DNA of 43,982 bases from Bacteroidota bacterium (GTDB lineage Bacteria > Bacteroidota > Bacteroidia > Bacteroidales > F082), in NCBI GenBank assembly GCA_947505205.1, contig CANNKD010000006.1, positions 1 to 43,982 on the forward strand. Reading direction: 5' to 3'. Positions 23,505 through 32,001 of this stretch are shown piece by piece; the stretch's first letter is position 1, and each line of letters starts with the position of its first letter. The notes under the pieces were generated by a model. It searched no databases, was not told where the DNA came from, and saw nothing but the letters and a program-made list of their open reading frames with translations. A program made the translations under genes and the position numbers.

Positions 23505-24765
23505 TGGGTTTTGCATATTCTTCACGCCCCAGATAGAGTAATGTTGAAAGATTTTTCGGATCAAAAGTCAGCTGGGCAGCCTCCATTAATTGCATTTCGT
23601 TAAGATTATCAATCTTTTTGATCACCTGCTGCATTGTATCAACTTTATCAAACAACAGATGACTTCGTGCAATTGAAAGCATTTCTGTCAATCCTGATTC
23701 GAAATTTATCGCAAGCTGCCCGATCAATTGCAATTTTGCCCGATGCAGCTGTAAACTTCCCAACTTTACGTTCCTAAGTTTATCTAACTCTTTGTAAACC
23801 AGAGAAATAGTTTTATCCACCGATTTTGGATCGGTACCAAAATAAACAGCAAACATTCCGGTATCCGAATATGACGCGTATTGCGAATCGATGGTATAGG
23901 CGAAACCATATTTCTCGCGGATGTTCAAATTCAATCGGGAATTTAAACCTTGTCCTCCCAAAATATTATTTACTAAAATAAGTGCATGTTTATGTGGATC
24001 TTTTCTGCTGAACGCAATATTTCCTATCATACAATGACTCAAATAGTTATGACGTTCTTCTCTTCTTTGTGAAGTATCATAATCTGTAAACACTTCTCTG
24101 CTGTGAGTAATTGAAGCAGAACCAATTTCATTAAAATATAACCCGACCACCCTTAGCAGTTTTTCAAATTTTATGTTTCCAACCGATGCAATTACAATTT
24201 TTTGAGTTGAATAATTTGAGGCAATAAAGCGAATGATATTGTCGCGTTTGAGTTTCAACAGATTTTCCTCAGTACCAAGGATATTACGCCCAATTGGATG
24301 ACCCTTAAACAGCTGATTCTCAAATTCGTCTAAAATTTCCTCTGCCGGATTATCTTTATAGGATTTAATCTCATCAATAATAACGTCTTTTTCTTTCTCA
24401 AGTTCCTGCTCAGGGAAAGTTGAATGAAAGAAAATATCTGAAAATAACTCGACAACACGATCGTAATAGGGCGCCATAAATGAGGCGTGAATGCAAGTTT
24501 CTTCTTTGGTGGTAAAGGCATTCAGGTCGCCACCAATATGTTCGAGCCGGCTCAAAACATGATAAGCCTTTCGCCTAATTGTCCCTTTAAACATCATGTG
24601 CTCAATCAGATGCGCCATTCCGTTTTCCTCAGAAAGTTCATCTCTCGTGCCAACATCAATCATCAAACCAACATTTGCGACTGCACTATTTGTTTGCCGG
24701 TGAATCAATCGTATTCCGTTTGGAAATTGGAAATACTGGTAGCTCTCTCTCTTTTCACTTATCAT
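23497..24765 (-). CDS. M16 family zinc peptidase (processing-peptidase/insulinase type)
   Basis: The 422-residue protein has the inverted zinc-binding motif HLIEH (His52, Glu55, His56) with the third ligand Glu132 in VIIDEIKSY, 76 residues on, as in active M16B enzymes. Further family features are GGDLNAFTTKEETCIHA and, in the C-terminal half, NNILGGQGLNSRLNLNIREK followed by YGFAYTI. There is no signal peptide, so it is probably cytoplasmic, acting on peptides. It heads a three-gene operon. Its start lies only a few bases from possible -7 boxes (TATCTTTA at 24776-24783 and TAGTTTTG at 24770-24777), so the transcript may be nearly leaderless. Confidence 0.92.
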   Translation of the reverse strand: MISEKRESYQYFQFPNGIRLIHRQTNSAVANVGLMIDVGTRDELSEENGMAHLIEHMMFKGTIRRKAYHVLSRLEHIGGDLNAFTTKEETCIHASFMAPYYDRVVELFSDIFFHSTFPEQELEKEKDVIIDEIKSYKDNPAEEILDEFENQLFKGHPIGRNILGTEENLLKLKRDNIIRFIASNYSTQKIVIASVGNIKFEKLLRVVGLYFNEIGSASITHSREVFTDYDTSQRREERHNYLSHCMIGNIAFSRKDPHKHALILVNNILGGQGLNSRLNLNIREKYGFAYTIDSQYASYSDTGMFAVYFGTDPKSVDKTISLVYKELDKLRNVKLGSLQLHRAKLQLIGQLAINFESGLTEMLSIARSHLLFDKVDTMQQVIKKIDNLNEMQLMEAAQLTFDPKNLSTLLYLGREEYAKPNE

Positions 24766-24823
24766 CAGGCAAAACTAAAGATAATCTCGCCACAATCAGA
24801 TGTAGTATTTTGGGAATTAACTA

Positions 24824-24853
24824 ATTTTACTTGAAAGTGTTTTTCTATCTTTG
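24824..24853 (+). promoter_or_regulatory. Promoter that fixes the start of the following barrel gene
   Basis: TATCTTTG (24846-24853) is an exact TAnnTTTG match, with a TTTT 18 nt upstream (24824-24827) as a weak -33. Transcription should begin near 24860, downstream of the first in-frame ATG at 24831, which therefore cannot be the main start. Confidence 0.55.
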
Positions 24854-24878
24854 TGCCACTACATCAGAAAATACTATT

Positions 24879-25634
24879 TTGCGTAAGATAACACTTTTTT
24901 TAATACTAACATTTTGTATTTCAATAGCTTATAGCCAAAGAAATGTGAAAGATTCCGCTGTTTCGTCTTTCATATTTCATGCGGCATACAGTTTTCAAGT
25001 TCCAAATGGAGATCTCACCACGTATTTTGGTGTAAACTCGACCATTGGTGGTGGTCTAAGTTATAAAACGGATCAGAATTGGCTGTTTTCCACCACATTA
25101 AATTTCATTTTTGGCGATCAGGTTGACCATCGCGAAGATATATTAAGTATGGTAATTAATTCTGATGGCGAAATCACCGATGGAAATGGGGCAGTAACCA
25201 GCCTGGCACTTTTTGAACGGGGATTTCATCTTCAGGCTAAAGCAGGCAAAATATTCGATTTATTAAGTCCGAATTCGAATTCTGGCATTTTTGTGATGGG
25301 AGGTATTGGCTACCTTCAGCATCGCATACGCATTGAAGATCAATTTGGTACGGCTCCACAAATTATGGGCGATTACGCAAAAGGATATGATAAACTTCGG
25401 GGCGGTTTTGCTGTTACCGGAGAAATGGGATATTTCATGCTCAGCAATTCGCGTGTTCTGAATTTCAGTATTTCTGCCGAAGCAGTTCATGCATTTACCA
25501 AAAGCCTTCGCGATTACGATTTTGTTGAGATGAAGTACATCGATGGACGATTTTCTGACACTTATCTTGGGATAAAAGTCCAATGGATGATTCCCACTTA
25601 CGCACGTGCTCCCGAAAAATATTATTACGATTAA
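24879..25634 (+). CDS. Outer-membrane beta-barrel protein, unknown function
   Basis: I place the start at the TTG at 24879, which gives a clean signal peptide (MRKITLFLILTFCISIAYSQ) and 251 residues. The in-frame ATG at 24831 lies upstream of the probable transcription start and would add a polar stretch before the signal peptide. The mature protein shows barrel-like strands (HAAYSFQVPNGDL, TIGGGLSYKTDQNWLFSTTL, GIFVMGGIGYLQHRIRI, GFAVTGEMGYFML, DTYLGIKVQWMI). It resembles Bacteroidota barrels encoded next to envelope genes, and it precedes waaA by only 11 bases. Co-transcription with waaA suggests an outer-membrane or lipid A related context, but no function can be assigned. Confidence 0.75.
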   Translation: MRKITLFLILTFCISIAYSQRNVKDSAVSSFIFHAAYSFQVPNGDLTTYFGVNSTIGGGLSYKTDQNWLFSTTLNFIFGDQVDHREDILSMVINSDGEITDGNGAVTSLALFERGFHLQAKAGKIFDLLSPNSNSGIFVMGGIGYLQHRIRIEDQFGTAPQIMGDYAKGYDKLRGGFAVTGEMGYFMLSNSRVLNFSISAEAVHAFTKSLRDYDFVEMKYIDGRFSDTYLGIKVQWMIPTYARAPEKYYYD

Positions 25635-25645
25635 CAAACTACATC

Positions 25646-26884
25646 ATGCGATTGCTGTATAATTTTCTGATACAATGCTACAGCCACGTGGTTTTTATTG
25701 CAGGCTTCTTCAATGAGAAAGCTCTGCTTTGGCACAAGGGAAGACGAAATATTTTTGAACTTCTGGAAACCCAAAGTAAAAAATCGAACCATTGGGTTTG
25801 GTTTCATGCAGCTTCATTGGGCGAATTTGAACAAGGTCGTCCAGTAATTGAAGCACTTAAAAAACAAAATCCTGAGATCGCCATTCTGCTGACTTTTTAT
25901 TCTCCGTCAGGTTACGAAATCCGAAAAAATTATGAATTAGCCGATTGTGTAGCGTATTTGCCTTCCGACACCATACAAAACGCTAAGAAACTGACCGCTT
26001 TGTTTCAATTCAAAGCTGTATTTTTCATCAAATATGAGTTTTGGTTTAATTATATGAATCAGATTCACATCAAACAGATTCCGCTCTATTTTATTTCTGC
26101 CCGTTTCCGTGAAAACCAGTATTTCTTCAGCTGGTATGGTTATTGGTTTAGAAAACAATTAAAAAACGTTTCTCATTTCTTTGTTCAAGACTCAGGCTCA
26201 GAATTATTGTTGAAATCTATTGGAATACAAGCTATTACCATAACCGGTGACACGCGTTTCGACCGTGTTGCTTCTTTGGCAAAGACAGCCAAAAAATTTG
26301 AAAACATTGAAAGATTTATTGGAACAAATACTGTTTTCATTGCAGGAAGCACATGGCCCGAAGATGAAAAATTATTGGTTGAAGCGATCAAAACACTCCC
26401 GAAGAACTACAAAATCTTTATTGCTCCTCACGATGTGAGTAATTCGCATATTGAAAATATTCAGAAATTGATTGGAAAAGATCATCAGTTATACAGCACA
26501 TTCAATCCTGAAAACAATTCTAATATATTGATAATTAATAGTATAGGGATACTTTCACAACTCTATCAATATGCCAATTTTGTTTATATCGGCGGTGGAT
26601 TTGGCAGTAATATCCATAATATTCAGGAACCTGTCACATTCGGTTGTCCGGTTGTTTTTGGCCCTAATTATCGAAATTTCACGGAGGCTATCGACTTAAT
26701 TCGTTTGGGAGGTGCTTTTGCTGTTTCTGATCAGATTTCCCTCAATGAAATTTTACAACAATTGGCTAATGACAAGCTTTTCAGAAGCAAAACATCAGCC
26801 ATTTGCAAAAAATATGTTGGGCAACAGATTGGCGCTACTGATAAAATTTTGACTAAACTGAACGCCTTTAATAAGCACAATTAA
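25646..26884 (+). CDS. waaA: 3-deoxy-D-manno-octulosonic acid (Kdo) transferase
   Basis: From the ATG at 25646 the protein is 412 residues, typical for WaaA/KdtA. It has the GT30 family N-terminal segment WVWFHAASLGEFEQGRPVIE, LLTFYSPSGYEI, VFFIKYEFWFNYM, ITGDTRFDRV, FIAGSTWPEDE, and the C-terminal nucleotide-sugar region YIGGGFGSNIHNIQEPVTFG with CPVVFGPNYRNF. A membrane-associated N-terminal stretch precedes the catalytic domains. It transfers Kdo to lipid A precursor at the inner membrane, so the organism makes a Kdo-containing lipopolysaccharide core. An earlier in-frame ATG (25583) lies within the preceding gene and is unlikely. The gene ends in a strong two-way terminator. Confidence 0.94.
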   Translation: MRLLYNFLIQCYSHVVFIAGFFNEKALLWHKGRRNIFELLETQSKKSNHWVWFHAASLGEFEQGRPVIEALKKQNPEIAILLTFYSPSGYEIRKNYELADCVAYLPSDTIQNAKKLTALFQFKAVFFIKYEFWFNYMNQIHIKQIPLYFISARFRENQYFFSWYGYWFRKQLKNVSHFFVQDSGSELLLKSIGIQAITITGDTRFDRVASLAKTAKKFENIERFIGTNTVFIAGSTWPEDEKLLVEAIKTLPKNYKIFIAPHDVSNSHIENIQKLIGKDHQLYSTFNPENNSNILIINSIGILSQLYQYANFVYIGGGFGSNIHNIQEPVTFGCPVVFGPNYRNFTEAIDLIRLGGAFAVSDQISLNEILQQLANDKLFRSKTSAICKKYVGQQIGATDKILTKLNAFNKHN

Positions 26885-26920
26885 CGCAAAGAAATTCCGA
26901 TTCTGTAGTATTTGAAACAA

Positions 26921-26946
26921 AAAAAGCCGGAAAATTCCGGCTTTTT
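26921..26946. terminator. Bidirectional terminator between waaA and the convergent lipoprotein gene
   Basis: Perfect 12-bp stem AAAAAGCCGGAA / TTCCGGCTTTTT with a 2-nt loop. A-run and T-run flanks let it terminate transcription from both directions. Confidence 0.9.
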
Positions 26947-26967
26947 CAAAAATTATTTCAGCTTCTG

Positions 26968-28110
26968 TTATCGTTTCCTAACAAACTTGAAGGTTCCATC
27001 ATCATTCATAATATCTGAGAGCCATTCATACGTTCCATCTGCATAAACAACAGCCAAATTTGGAGAAGTGTAGTTGTATTCATCCGTATAAAGTTTGAAC
27101 GCAAGGTCGCCTATTTTTGCATTTAAAACTGTTTGGAAAAGCTCCAATGATATCTGACTGTTCAGATAATCTAAATCATAGTTACCGCCATTACCTTCTG
27201 TTTCAGTAATATACGTTTCGATAGCATTTAAATTAGCCCATCCTTCAATCTTCAACGGACGCATATGATAATATCCAGTAACCTTATCAACTTTCTCTAA
27301 ATCAGAAGAATAGACAATATCCAAACTGTAACCCATCATCTCAACATCCGATTGTTTAAAGGACAAAGAAGTATTAAAATTAGTACCACTGCCCGATAAA
27401 CTCATATCGAATTGATATGGTGGCATAGAAATCGAAACATTGGCTGAAGTAGGATATCCGCTTTCAGAAAGCGTACCTGAATAATTGCCTGACATTTGTT
27501 GTACACCATCAATTGTCAAACTTAGATTAAGATTTGTTGGAATTGTTTCATCGTAAGTATCTGTGATCCAGGTTTGTGAATACTCATCCCAATACGTATC
27601 AGTGTAAGTGACTGTGGTATAAGTTAAATTATCAGCAACCAATTCCGCATTGTTTTGCCGATTTGCAAATGCTATGTCAGAGGCAGGATATTTGATGACC
27701 AATTTTGTTGAGCTGGCTTCAATCAACTCAAAATCGTTGATGTCAAAGTTGTATTGATATACGCCAAAGTCGCCAATACCATTAGCTTTCGATTTTCCTG
27801 TTTCATCTTTTCGAAAAGCATCTTTTACTTTTGACAGGTTTAAATCCCGGGTTTGGAAAATCAATATTTTAATCGTCGATTTCCATGTTCCATTGTCAAG
27901 TAGAGTCGATAAATAGTTAACGGATTGAATTGGAGCAGTATTCATTACCTGATCCATATTTGTGTTAACTTCCTGACTTGCACTTCTGACTTCGACTTTT
28001 GCCTCGTCAGTTGTAAGGGTTTTCACTTCTTCTTTTGTTTTGTTGCATGCTCCAATAGCGAAAATCAGCATGACAAAAACGGCTAAATAACTAAATAATT
28101 TCTTTTTCAT
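26968..28110 (-). CDS. Lipoprotein of an uncharacterised Bacteroidota family (paralogue 1)
   Basis: The 380-residue protein has a lipoprotein signal peptide (YLAVFVMLIFAIGAC, lipobox Cys about residue 22). A helical segment follows, then a long beta-rich region rich in Thr, Tyr and Ser, and a C-terminal block PNLAVVYADGTYEWLSDIMN ending TFKFVRKR. That block resembles PMIRYSDGTVENLEDMLLFV in the lipoprotein at 28986-30023, so the two look like diverged paralogues. I do not recognise a named domain. It is divergently transcribed from the YiiX-like gene and has a good promoter of its own. Its role is unknown; an envelope location is likely. Confidence 0.75.
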   Translation of the reverse strand: MKKKLFSYLAVFVMLIFAIGACNKTKEEVKTLTTDEAKVEVRSASQEVNTNMDQVMNTAPIQSVNYLSTLLDNGTWKSTIKILIFQTRDLNLSKVKDAFRKDETGKSKANGIGDFGVYQYNFDINDFELIEASSTKLVIKYPASDIAFANRQNNAELVADNLTYTTVTYTDTYWDEYSQTWITDTYDETIPTNLNLSLTIDGVQQMSGNYSGTLSESGYPTSANVSISMPPYQFDMSLSGSGTNFNTSLSFKQSDVEMMGYSLDIVYSSDLEKVDKVTGYYHMRPLKIEGWANLNAIETYITETEGNGGNYDLDYLNSQISLELFQTVLNAKIGDLAFKLYTDEYNYTSPNLAVVYADGTYEWLSDIMNDDGTFKFVRKR

Positions 28111-28142
28111 GGTCTTGTATGATTTTAATGTTAAATCGTTAA

Positions 28143-28174
28143 CAAAAGTAAATCAAGTTTTATTAAATTTCAAA
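28143..28174 (-). promoter_or_regulatory. Promoter of the lipoprotein gene at 26968-28110
   Basis: On the minus strand TTTG (28171-28174), 20 nt spacer, TACTTTTG (28143-28150). Both elements match the Bacteroidota consensus, about 33 bp before the ATG. Confidence 0.6.
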
Positions 28175-28184
28175 TATTTTTTTT

Positions 28185-28203
28185 AAGTATTGAAGCAATA
28201 CTT
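28185..28203. promoter_or_regulatory. Perfect inverted repeat between divergent promoters
   Basis: AAGTATTG-AAG-CAATACTT has perfect 8-bp arms. It lies just upstream of the -33 of the minus-strand lipoprotein gene and immediately before a TAATTTAG (28204-28211) that may be the -7 of the plus-strand YiiX-like gene. It could be an operator affecting both genes; no regulator is known. Confidence 0.35.
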
Positions 28204-28227
28204 TAATTTAGCATTGAAATAAAATAT

Positions 28228-28974
28228 ATGGCTCGACTTATTCAAATATTTCAAAGAACACTCGTTGTTATCACCTTCTCAACGATTATTTATTTTGTAT
28301 TAGGTTGTCAAACTGATAATTACATAAAGAAGGCCGAGCAAAATTTAGAATCATTTCCATTTGCTTTCGTCGGCATAAACGAACTTAAAAAGGGCGATAT
28401 CATCGTAAAACCAAATTCAAATATACTTCCCGGCAGCTCTTTTGTTACAAACGGAAAAGGATTTGGGCATGCTGCACTCGTCATTTCTGATTTTCAGCAT
28501 GAAAATATTGATAGCCTTTTGGCTGGTGTCGAAATTATTGAATCAATAGCTAAGGATGTTCCTGTGGAATTTCAGGTCCGGCGAATCAAAGGTTTGGTAA
28601 TAAATAAATCAGATGCTTTCAATAATACAAATTTTGATAAACACTTTCAGGGAAACTTATACCGACTTCGTTTGGAACTTACCGAACAACAAATTGACTC
28701 AATCATTGCTTTTGCGCTTGATCAGCGAAACAACCGATCTGCCTGGAATGCTTCCAAATCATTTCCAGATGAGGAAAATTACCCTGACAAAATTCGAAAA
28801 AACTGGGCTGACAACAATACCTGGTATTGCTCATTATTAGTCTGGCAATCAATTTATTATGTCACCCGAAATGATACCGATCCTAACGGAGCTTATATGG
28901 TTTATCCCAACGACTTGATTAACAGTAAATTATTCGATAATTCAAGCTTGCATCGAGGAAGGGTACGATTTTAA
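28228..28974 (+). CDS. YiiX-like permuted NlpC/P60 (papain-like) lipoprotein
   Basis: The 248-residue protein has a hydrophobic N-terminus ending TIIYFVLGC (probable lipobox). Its core matches permuted NlpC/P60 proteins of the YiiX/YaeF/pox G6R type: LKKGDIIVKPNSNI, GHAALVISDF with the conserved His, and NTWYCSLLVWQSIYY with the presumed nucleophile Cys. The residue after CS, often Glu in relatives, is Leu here. These proteins are thought to be hydrolases or acyl-processing enzymes of the envelope; the substrate is unknown. It sits between two related lipoprotein genes and is divergent from the first. Confidence 0.75.
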   Translation: MARLIQIFQRTLVVITFSTIIYFVLGCQTDNYIKKAEQNLESFPFAFVGINELKKGDIIVKPNSNILPGSSFVTNGKGFGHAALVISDFQHENIDSLLAGVEIIESIAKDVPVEFQVRRIKGLVINKSDAFNNTNFDKHFQGNLYRLRLELTEQQIDSIIAFALDQRNNRSAWNASKSFPDEENYPDKIRKNWADNNTWYCSLLVWQSIYYVTRNDTDPNGAYMVYPNDLINSKLFDNSSLHRGRVRF

Positions 28975-28985
28975 GAAATTTGTTG

Positions 28986-30023
28986 CTAAAGATGTACAAG
29001 TTTGAAATTGAGCAATTTACGGACGAACAACAACATATCTTCCAAATTTTCAACTGTTCCATCTGAATATCTTATCATTGGATTAAGTCTGTCGCGACCT
29101 GAAATTTTATCAAGAAAAATCTCTCCTATCAGTTGATTTTTTCCGTCGAAAATGACGAAATTACTTTGGCTATTAAAATTTTCAATAAAATGTGAAGCAT
29201 CAGGATTTGAAAAATCTTGTTCGGATTTAAACCGAATTAGAATCGGAAATACCTCAATATCAATGGTTTTATTATTATAGACTATGGAATTTTCTTTGGT
29301 GAAAGCCACATCGGTAATCATTTTCACAGTCAAAGCTGACTTACCACTCTCTTCAATTTGAAGCTTCAGATGCATGGTTGCATCCGACTTACGAAAAGTG
29401 GTTTCCATCACCAGATTCACAATAAAATTGCCGAAAGAAATTTTCGCTTCAATACTGGCAGGTAAATCGTGCTTCAAAATCGCCTTTTCAGAGATGGAAA
29501 TCAGTTTTGACCCATTAGCTATAATGCACGCTTCAATGGTTTTGGGAAACATCATTTGCAACTTCGTAGCTGCCTCGCTATAATCAGACAAAATAAACTG
29601 TGCATGGCTGTCATTTCGTGATTTATAGGCAAAAACAATTGAAATAGAATCACTCTTTCCGATTTCATTTAGACAAAATTCTTCATTTTGGGCAAGATAA
29701 TTTCCCTTCGCCAAATCAAAACTATATGATTGAAGACCAGATATGCTATCCGTACAATTTTGAACCATCATCGGCAATGGAAGTGCCTGATATAGAGATA
29801 ATTGTTTAAGCGCTTGCAATCCTTCGGTATTATTCATCCGGGTAAAAAGTTGAGTAATCTCGTTATCAAACGCACGTAAATGTTTTTGGCTGTTTTCCTT
29901 CGTTAAGGGTTTGGAACACGAAATAAAAAGAAAAACGATAAGGATCAAAAGAATTTTACTCTTAACATATAACCCTGATATACTGCGATTTAATATCCCT
30001 TTACGGAAGTGATTATCAACCAT
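28986..30023 (-). CDS. Lipoprotein of an uncharacterised Bacteroidota family (paralogue 2)
   Basis: I choose the ATG at 30023 (MVDNHFRKG), because a TATCTTTA box at 30051-30058 would start transcription after the longer frame's first codon at 30077. The 345-residue product has an unusually long polar N-terminus before the signal core ILLILIVFLFISC, and a mature part with alternating strands. The C-terminal block PMIRYSDGTVENLEDMLLFV resembles the end of the lipoprotein at 26968-28110, although the pair is otherwise strongly diverged. The gene is convergent with the YiiX-like gene across an 11-bp gap. Function is unknown; an envelope location is likely. Confidence 0.65.
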   Translation of the reverse strand: MVDNHFRKGILNRSISGLYVKSKILLILIVFLFISCSKPLTKENSQKHLRAFDNEITQLFTRMNNTEGLQALKQLSLYQALPLPMMVQNCTDSISGLQSYSFDLAKGNYLAQNEEFCLNEIGKSDSISIVFAYKSRNDSHAQFILSDYSEAATKLQMMFPKTIEACIIANGSKLISISEKAILKHDLPASIEAKISFGNFIVNLVMETTFRKSDATMHLKLQIEESGKSALTVKMITDVAFTKENSIVYNNKTIDIEVFPILIRFKSEQDFSNPDASHFIENFNSQSNFVIFDGKNQLIGEIFLDKISGRDRLNPMIRYSDGTVENLEDMLLFVRKLLNFKLVHL

Positions 30024-30184
30024 ACTATTTTTTTCAACGCATTGATTGCGTAAAGATAATAATAGCACCAACATCATCTCATGTGTTTGAATTTTGTTTA
30101 AACGAACTAATGAAATTGCAAAATCGTAGGTTGATAAAACAATCTCAAATTTTTTAGCTGGTCTCGTTATGTTTACTTATTGCG

Positions 30185-30192
30185 TACTTTTG
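30185..30192 (+). promoter_or_regulatory. Candidate -7 promoter element for ade
   Basis: TACTTTTG matches TAnnTTTG and would give a leader of ~145 nt before the ade ATG. No clear TTTG -33 is seen. Confidence 0.4.
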
Positions 30193-30225
30193 AAATGAAA
30201 ATCCAGATAATTGAAACGAATTAAC

Positions 30226-30288
30226 GTGAATGCAAAAGCAAAATATTTACTCTTACTTCTTTTGATAAGTGTATTTTTTGTTACATGA
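30226..30288 (+). CDS. Possible 20-residue leader peptide or signal-peptide remnant
   Basis: A GTG-initiated frame encodes VNAKAKYLLLLLLISVFFVT and stops at TGA. It looks like a lipoprotein or secreted-protein signal peptide cut short before its cleavage region. It may be a decayed gene start or an upstream leader of ade; nothing shows it is translated. Confidence 0.2.
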   Translation: MNAKAKYLLLLLLISVFFVT

Positions 30289-30342
30289 TCACCGCCAAAT
30301 TCAAGACAAAATACTGACAAACAACTTATTAATTGCAATACT

Positions 30343-31986
30343 ATGATACAGAATAATTTTGAAATTACCGGACAAATTGTTGACTTAGTTGAAGGAAAAA
30401 TATTTCCAGGTACAGTTAAAATAGAAAACGGAAAAATAACTCAGATACGTGAGGAAGCCACCAAAGAAACCCGGTTTATCATGCCCGGATTGATTGATTC
30501 GCACGTACATATTGAAAGTTCGATGCTGGTTCCATCTGAATTTGCACGTCTGGCGGTTGTTCACGGTACAGTGGCAACCGTTTCCGACCCACACGAAATT
30601 GCCAATGTTTTAGGAATTGATGGCATCAAATATATGATCGAAAATGGGAAATCTGTTCCTTTCAAATTCTTTTTCGGTGCTTCGAGTTGTGTTCCGGCAA
30701 CGGGCTTTGAAACATCTGGCGCCACATTAGGTGTTGAGGATTTAGATCAATTACTCAAACTTGATGAAATAAAATACATGGCCGAAATGATGAATTATCC
30801 CGGCGTTATCTATGAAGATCAAGAAGTTATGGCAAAGCTGGCGTTGGCTAAGAAATACAATAAACCCGTTGACGGCCACGCACCCGGTTTAAAAGGAGAA
30901 CAAGTTGGCAAATACATTGGCGCCGGTATTACTACTGATCATGAGTGCTTTACGATGGAAGAAGCACTCAACAAAATCAAATATGGCATGAAAATTCAGA
31001 TTCGTGAAGGAAGTGCCGCGAAAAACTTTGATGCTTTGGTAGGCTTACTCGACACGCATCCTGAAATGGTGCTTTTTTGCAGCGACGACAAACACGCGAA
31101 TGACCTTGTTCTTGGCCACATCAACCAGTTGGTGAAAAAGGCAATACAAGCCGGATATGATCCTATCAAAGTTTTGCAATGTTGTATTTTGAACCCAATC
31201 AAACATTATAATTTGGAGGTTGGACAACTTCAAACTGGCGATCCAGCCGACCTCATTGTTGTCGATAATTTGCAGGATTTCAATGTTTTGCAAACCTATG
31301 TAAACGGAATTTTGGTTGCAGAAAAAGGTAAATCACTCATCAATCCTGTTAAAGATTCAACGCCAAACCGATTTGTTGCTTCTCCGGTTTCGGCTGGAGA
31401 ATTCGCTATTTCCTACAATGGAAATAAAATAAAAGTGATTGAAGCACTTGAAGGACAACTCATTACGAATACTATCATCGCCGAACCAAAAGTTGTTGAT
31501 GGAAAAATGGTAAGCGATGCTGACCGTGACATCTTAAAAATTACTGTGATCAATCGTTATGAGAAAACAAAACCTTCGGTAGCTTTCATCAAAAATTTCG
31601 GATTAAAAAAAGGTGCAATCGCATCTACAGTAGCGCATGACAGCCATAATATTATCGCCATTGGTGTAGATGATGAAAGCTTGGCAAAAGCGGTAAATCT
31701 GGTAATTAAAAATACCGGAGGCATTTCTGCTGTTTCTGACAAATTTGAACATATACTACCACTTCCGGTAGCTGGATTGATGTCGAACGAAAATGGTTAT
31801 TTAGTTGCAGCTGAATATGATATAATTGACGCACTTGCTAAAGAACTTGGCACCACGCTTAACGCTCCATTCATGACACTTTCTTTCATGGCATTGTTGG
31901 TGATTCCGGAATTAAAAATAAGTGATAAAGGCTTGTTTGATGGTACAAAATTCAGTTTTACTGCCTTGGAATTTTCTCCTAAATAA
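30343..31986 (+). CDS. ade: Adenine deaminase
   Basis: The 547-residue protein matches the amidohydrolase-type adenine deaminases (~550-590 residues). It has the metal site MPGLIDSHVHIESSM, TVATVSDPHEIANVLG, the FGASSCVPATGFETSG loop, KPVDGHAPGLKG, GITTDHECFTMEEAL, FCSDDKHANDLVLGHINQLV and the C-terminal AHDSHNIIAIGVDDESLA with ISAVSDKFEHILPLPVAGLM. It converts adenine to hypoxanthine in the cytosol, feeding Hpt, which is encoded ~9 kb upstream. It appears to be a single-gene unit with a ~145-nt leader. Confidence 0.95.
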   Translation: MIQNNFEITGQIVDLVEGKIFPGTVKIENGKITQIREEATKETRFIMPGLIDSHVHIESSMLVPSEFARLAVVHGTVATVSDPHEIANVLGIDGIKYMIENGKSVPFKFFFGASSCVPATGFETSGATLGVEDLDQLLKLDEIKYMAEMMNYPGVIYEDQEVMAKLALAKKYNKPVDGHAPGLKGEQVGKYIGAGITTDHECFTMEEALNKIKYGMKIQIREGSAAKNFDALVGLLDTHPEMVLFCSDDKHANDLVLGHINQLVKKAIQAGYDPIKVLQCCILNPIKHYNLEVGQLQTGDPADLIVVDNLQDFNVLQTYVNGILVAEKGKSLINPVKDSTPNRFVASPVSAGEFAISYNGNKIKVIEALEGQLITNTIIAEPKVVDGKMVSDADRDILKITVINRYEKTKPSVAFIKNFGLKKGAIASTVAHDSHNIIAIGVDDESLAKAVNLVIKNTGGISAVSDKFEHILPLPVAGLMSNENGYLVAAEYDIIDALAKELGTTLNAPFMTLSFMALLVIPELKISDKGLFDGTKFSFTALEFSPK

Positions 31987-32001
31987 TTATGATACAGGTA
32001 T

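Larger units (their letters stand above)
30024..30342. other. Divergent intergenic region upstream of adenine deaminase
   Basis: It contains the TATCTTTA box of the minus-strand lipoprotein gene (30051-30058), a TACTTTTG box for the plus strand (30185-30192) and a 20-codon hydrophobic open frame (30226-30288). I saw no purine-riboswitch-like elements in the ade leader by eye. Confidence 0.45.

Noticed and set aside
30193-30342. Purine riboswitch in the ade leader
   Set aside because: No conserved loop or core elements of the purine aptamer could be seen; a hydrophobic mini-ORF occupies much of the leader.
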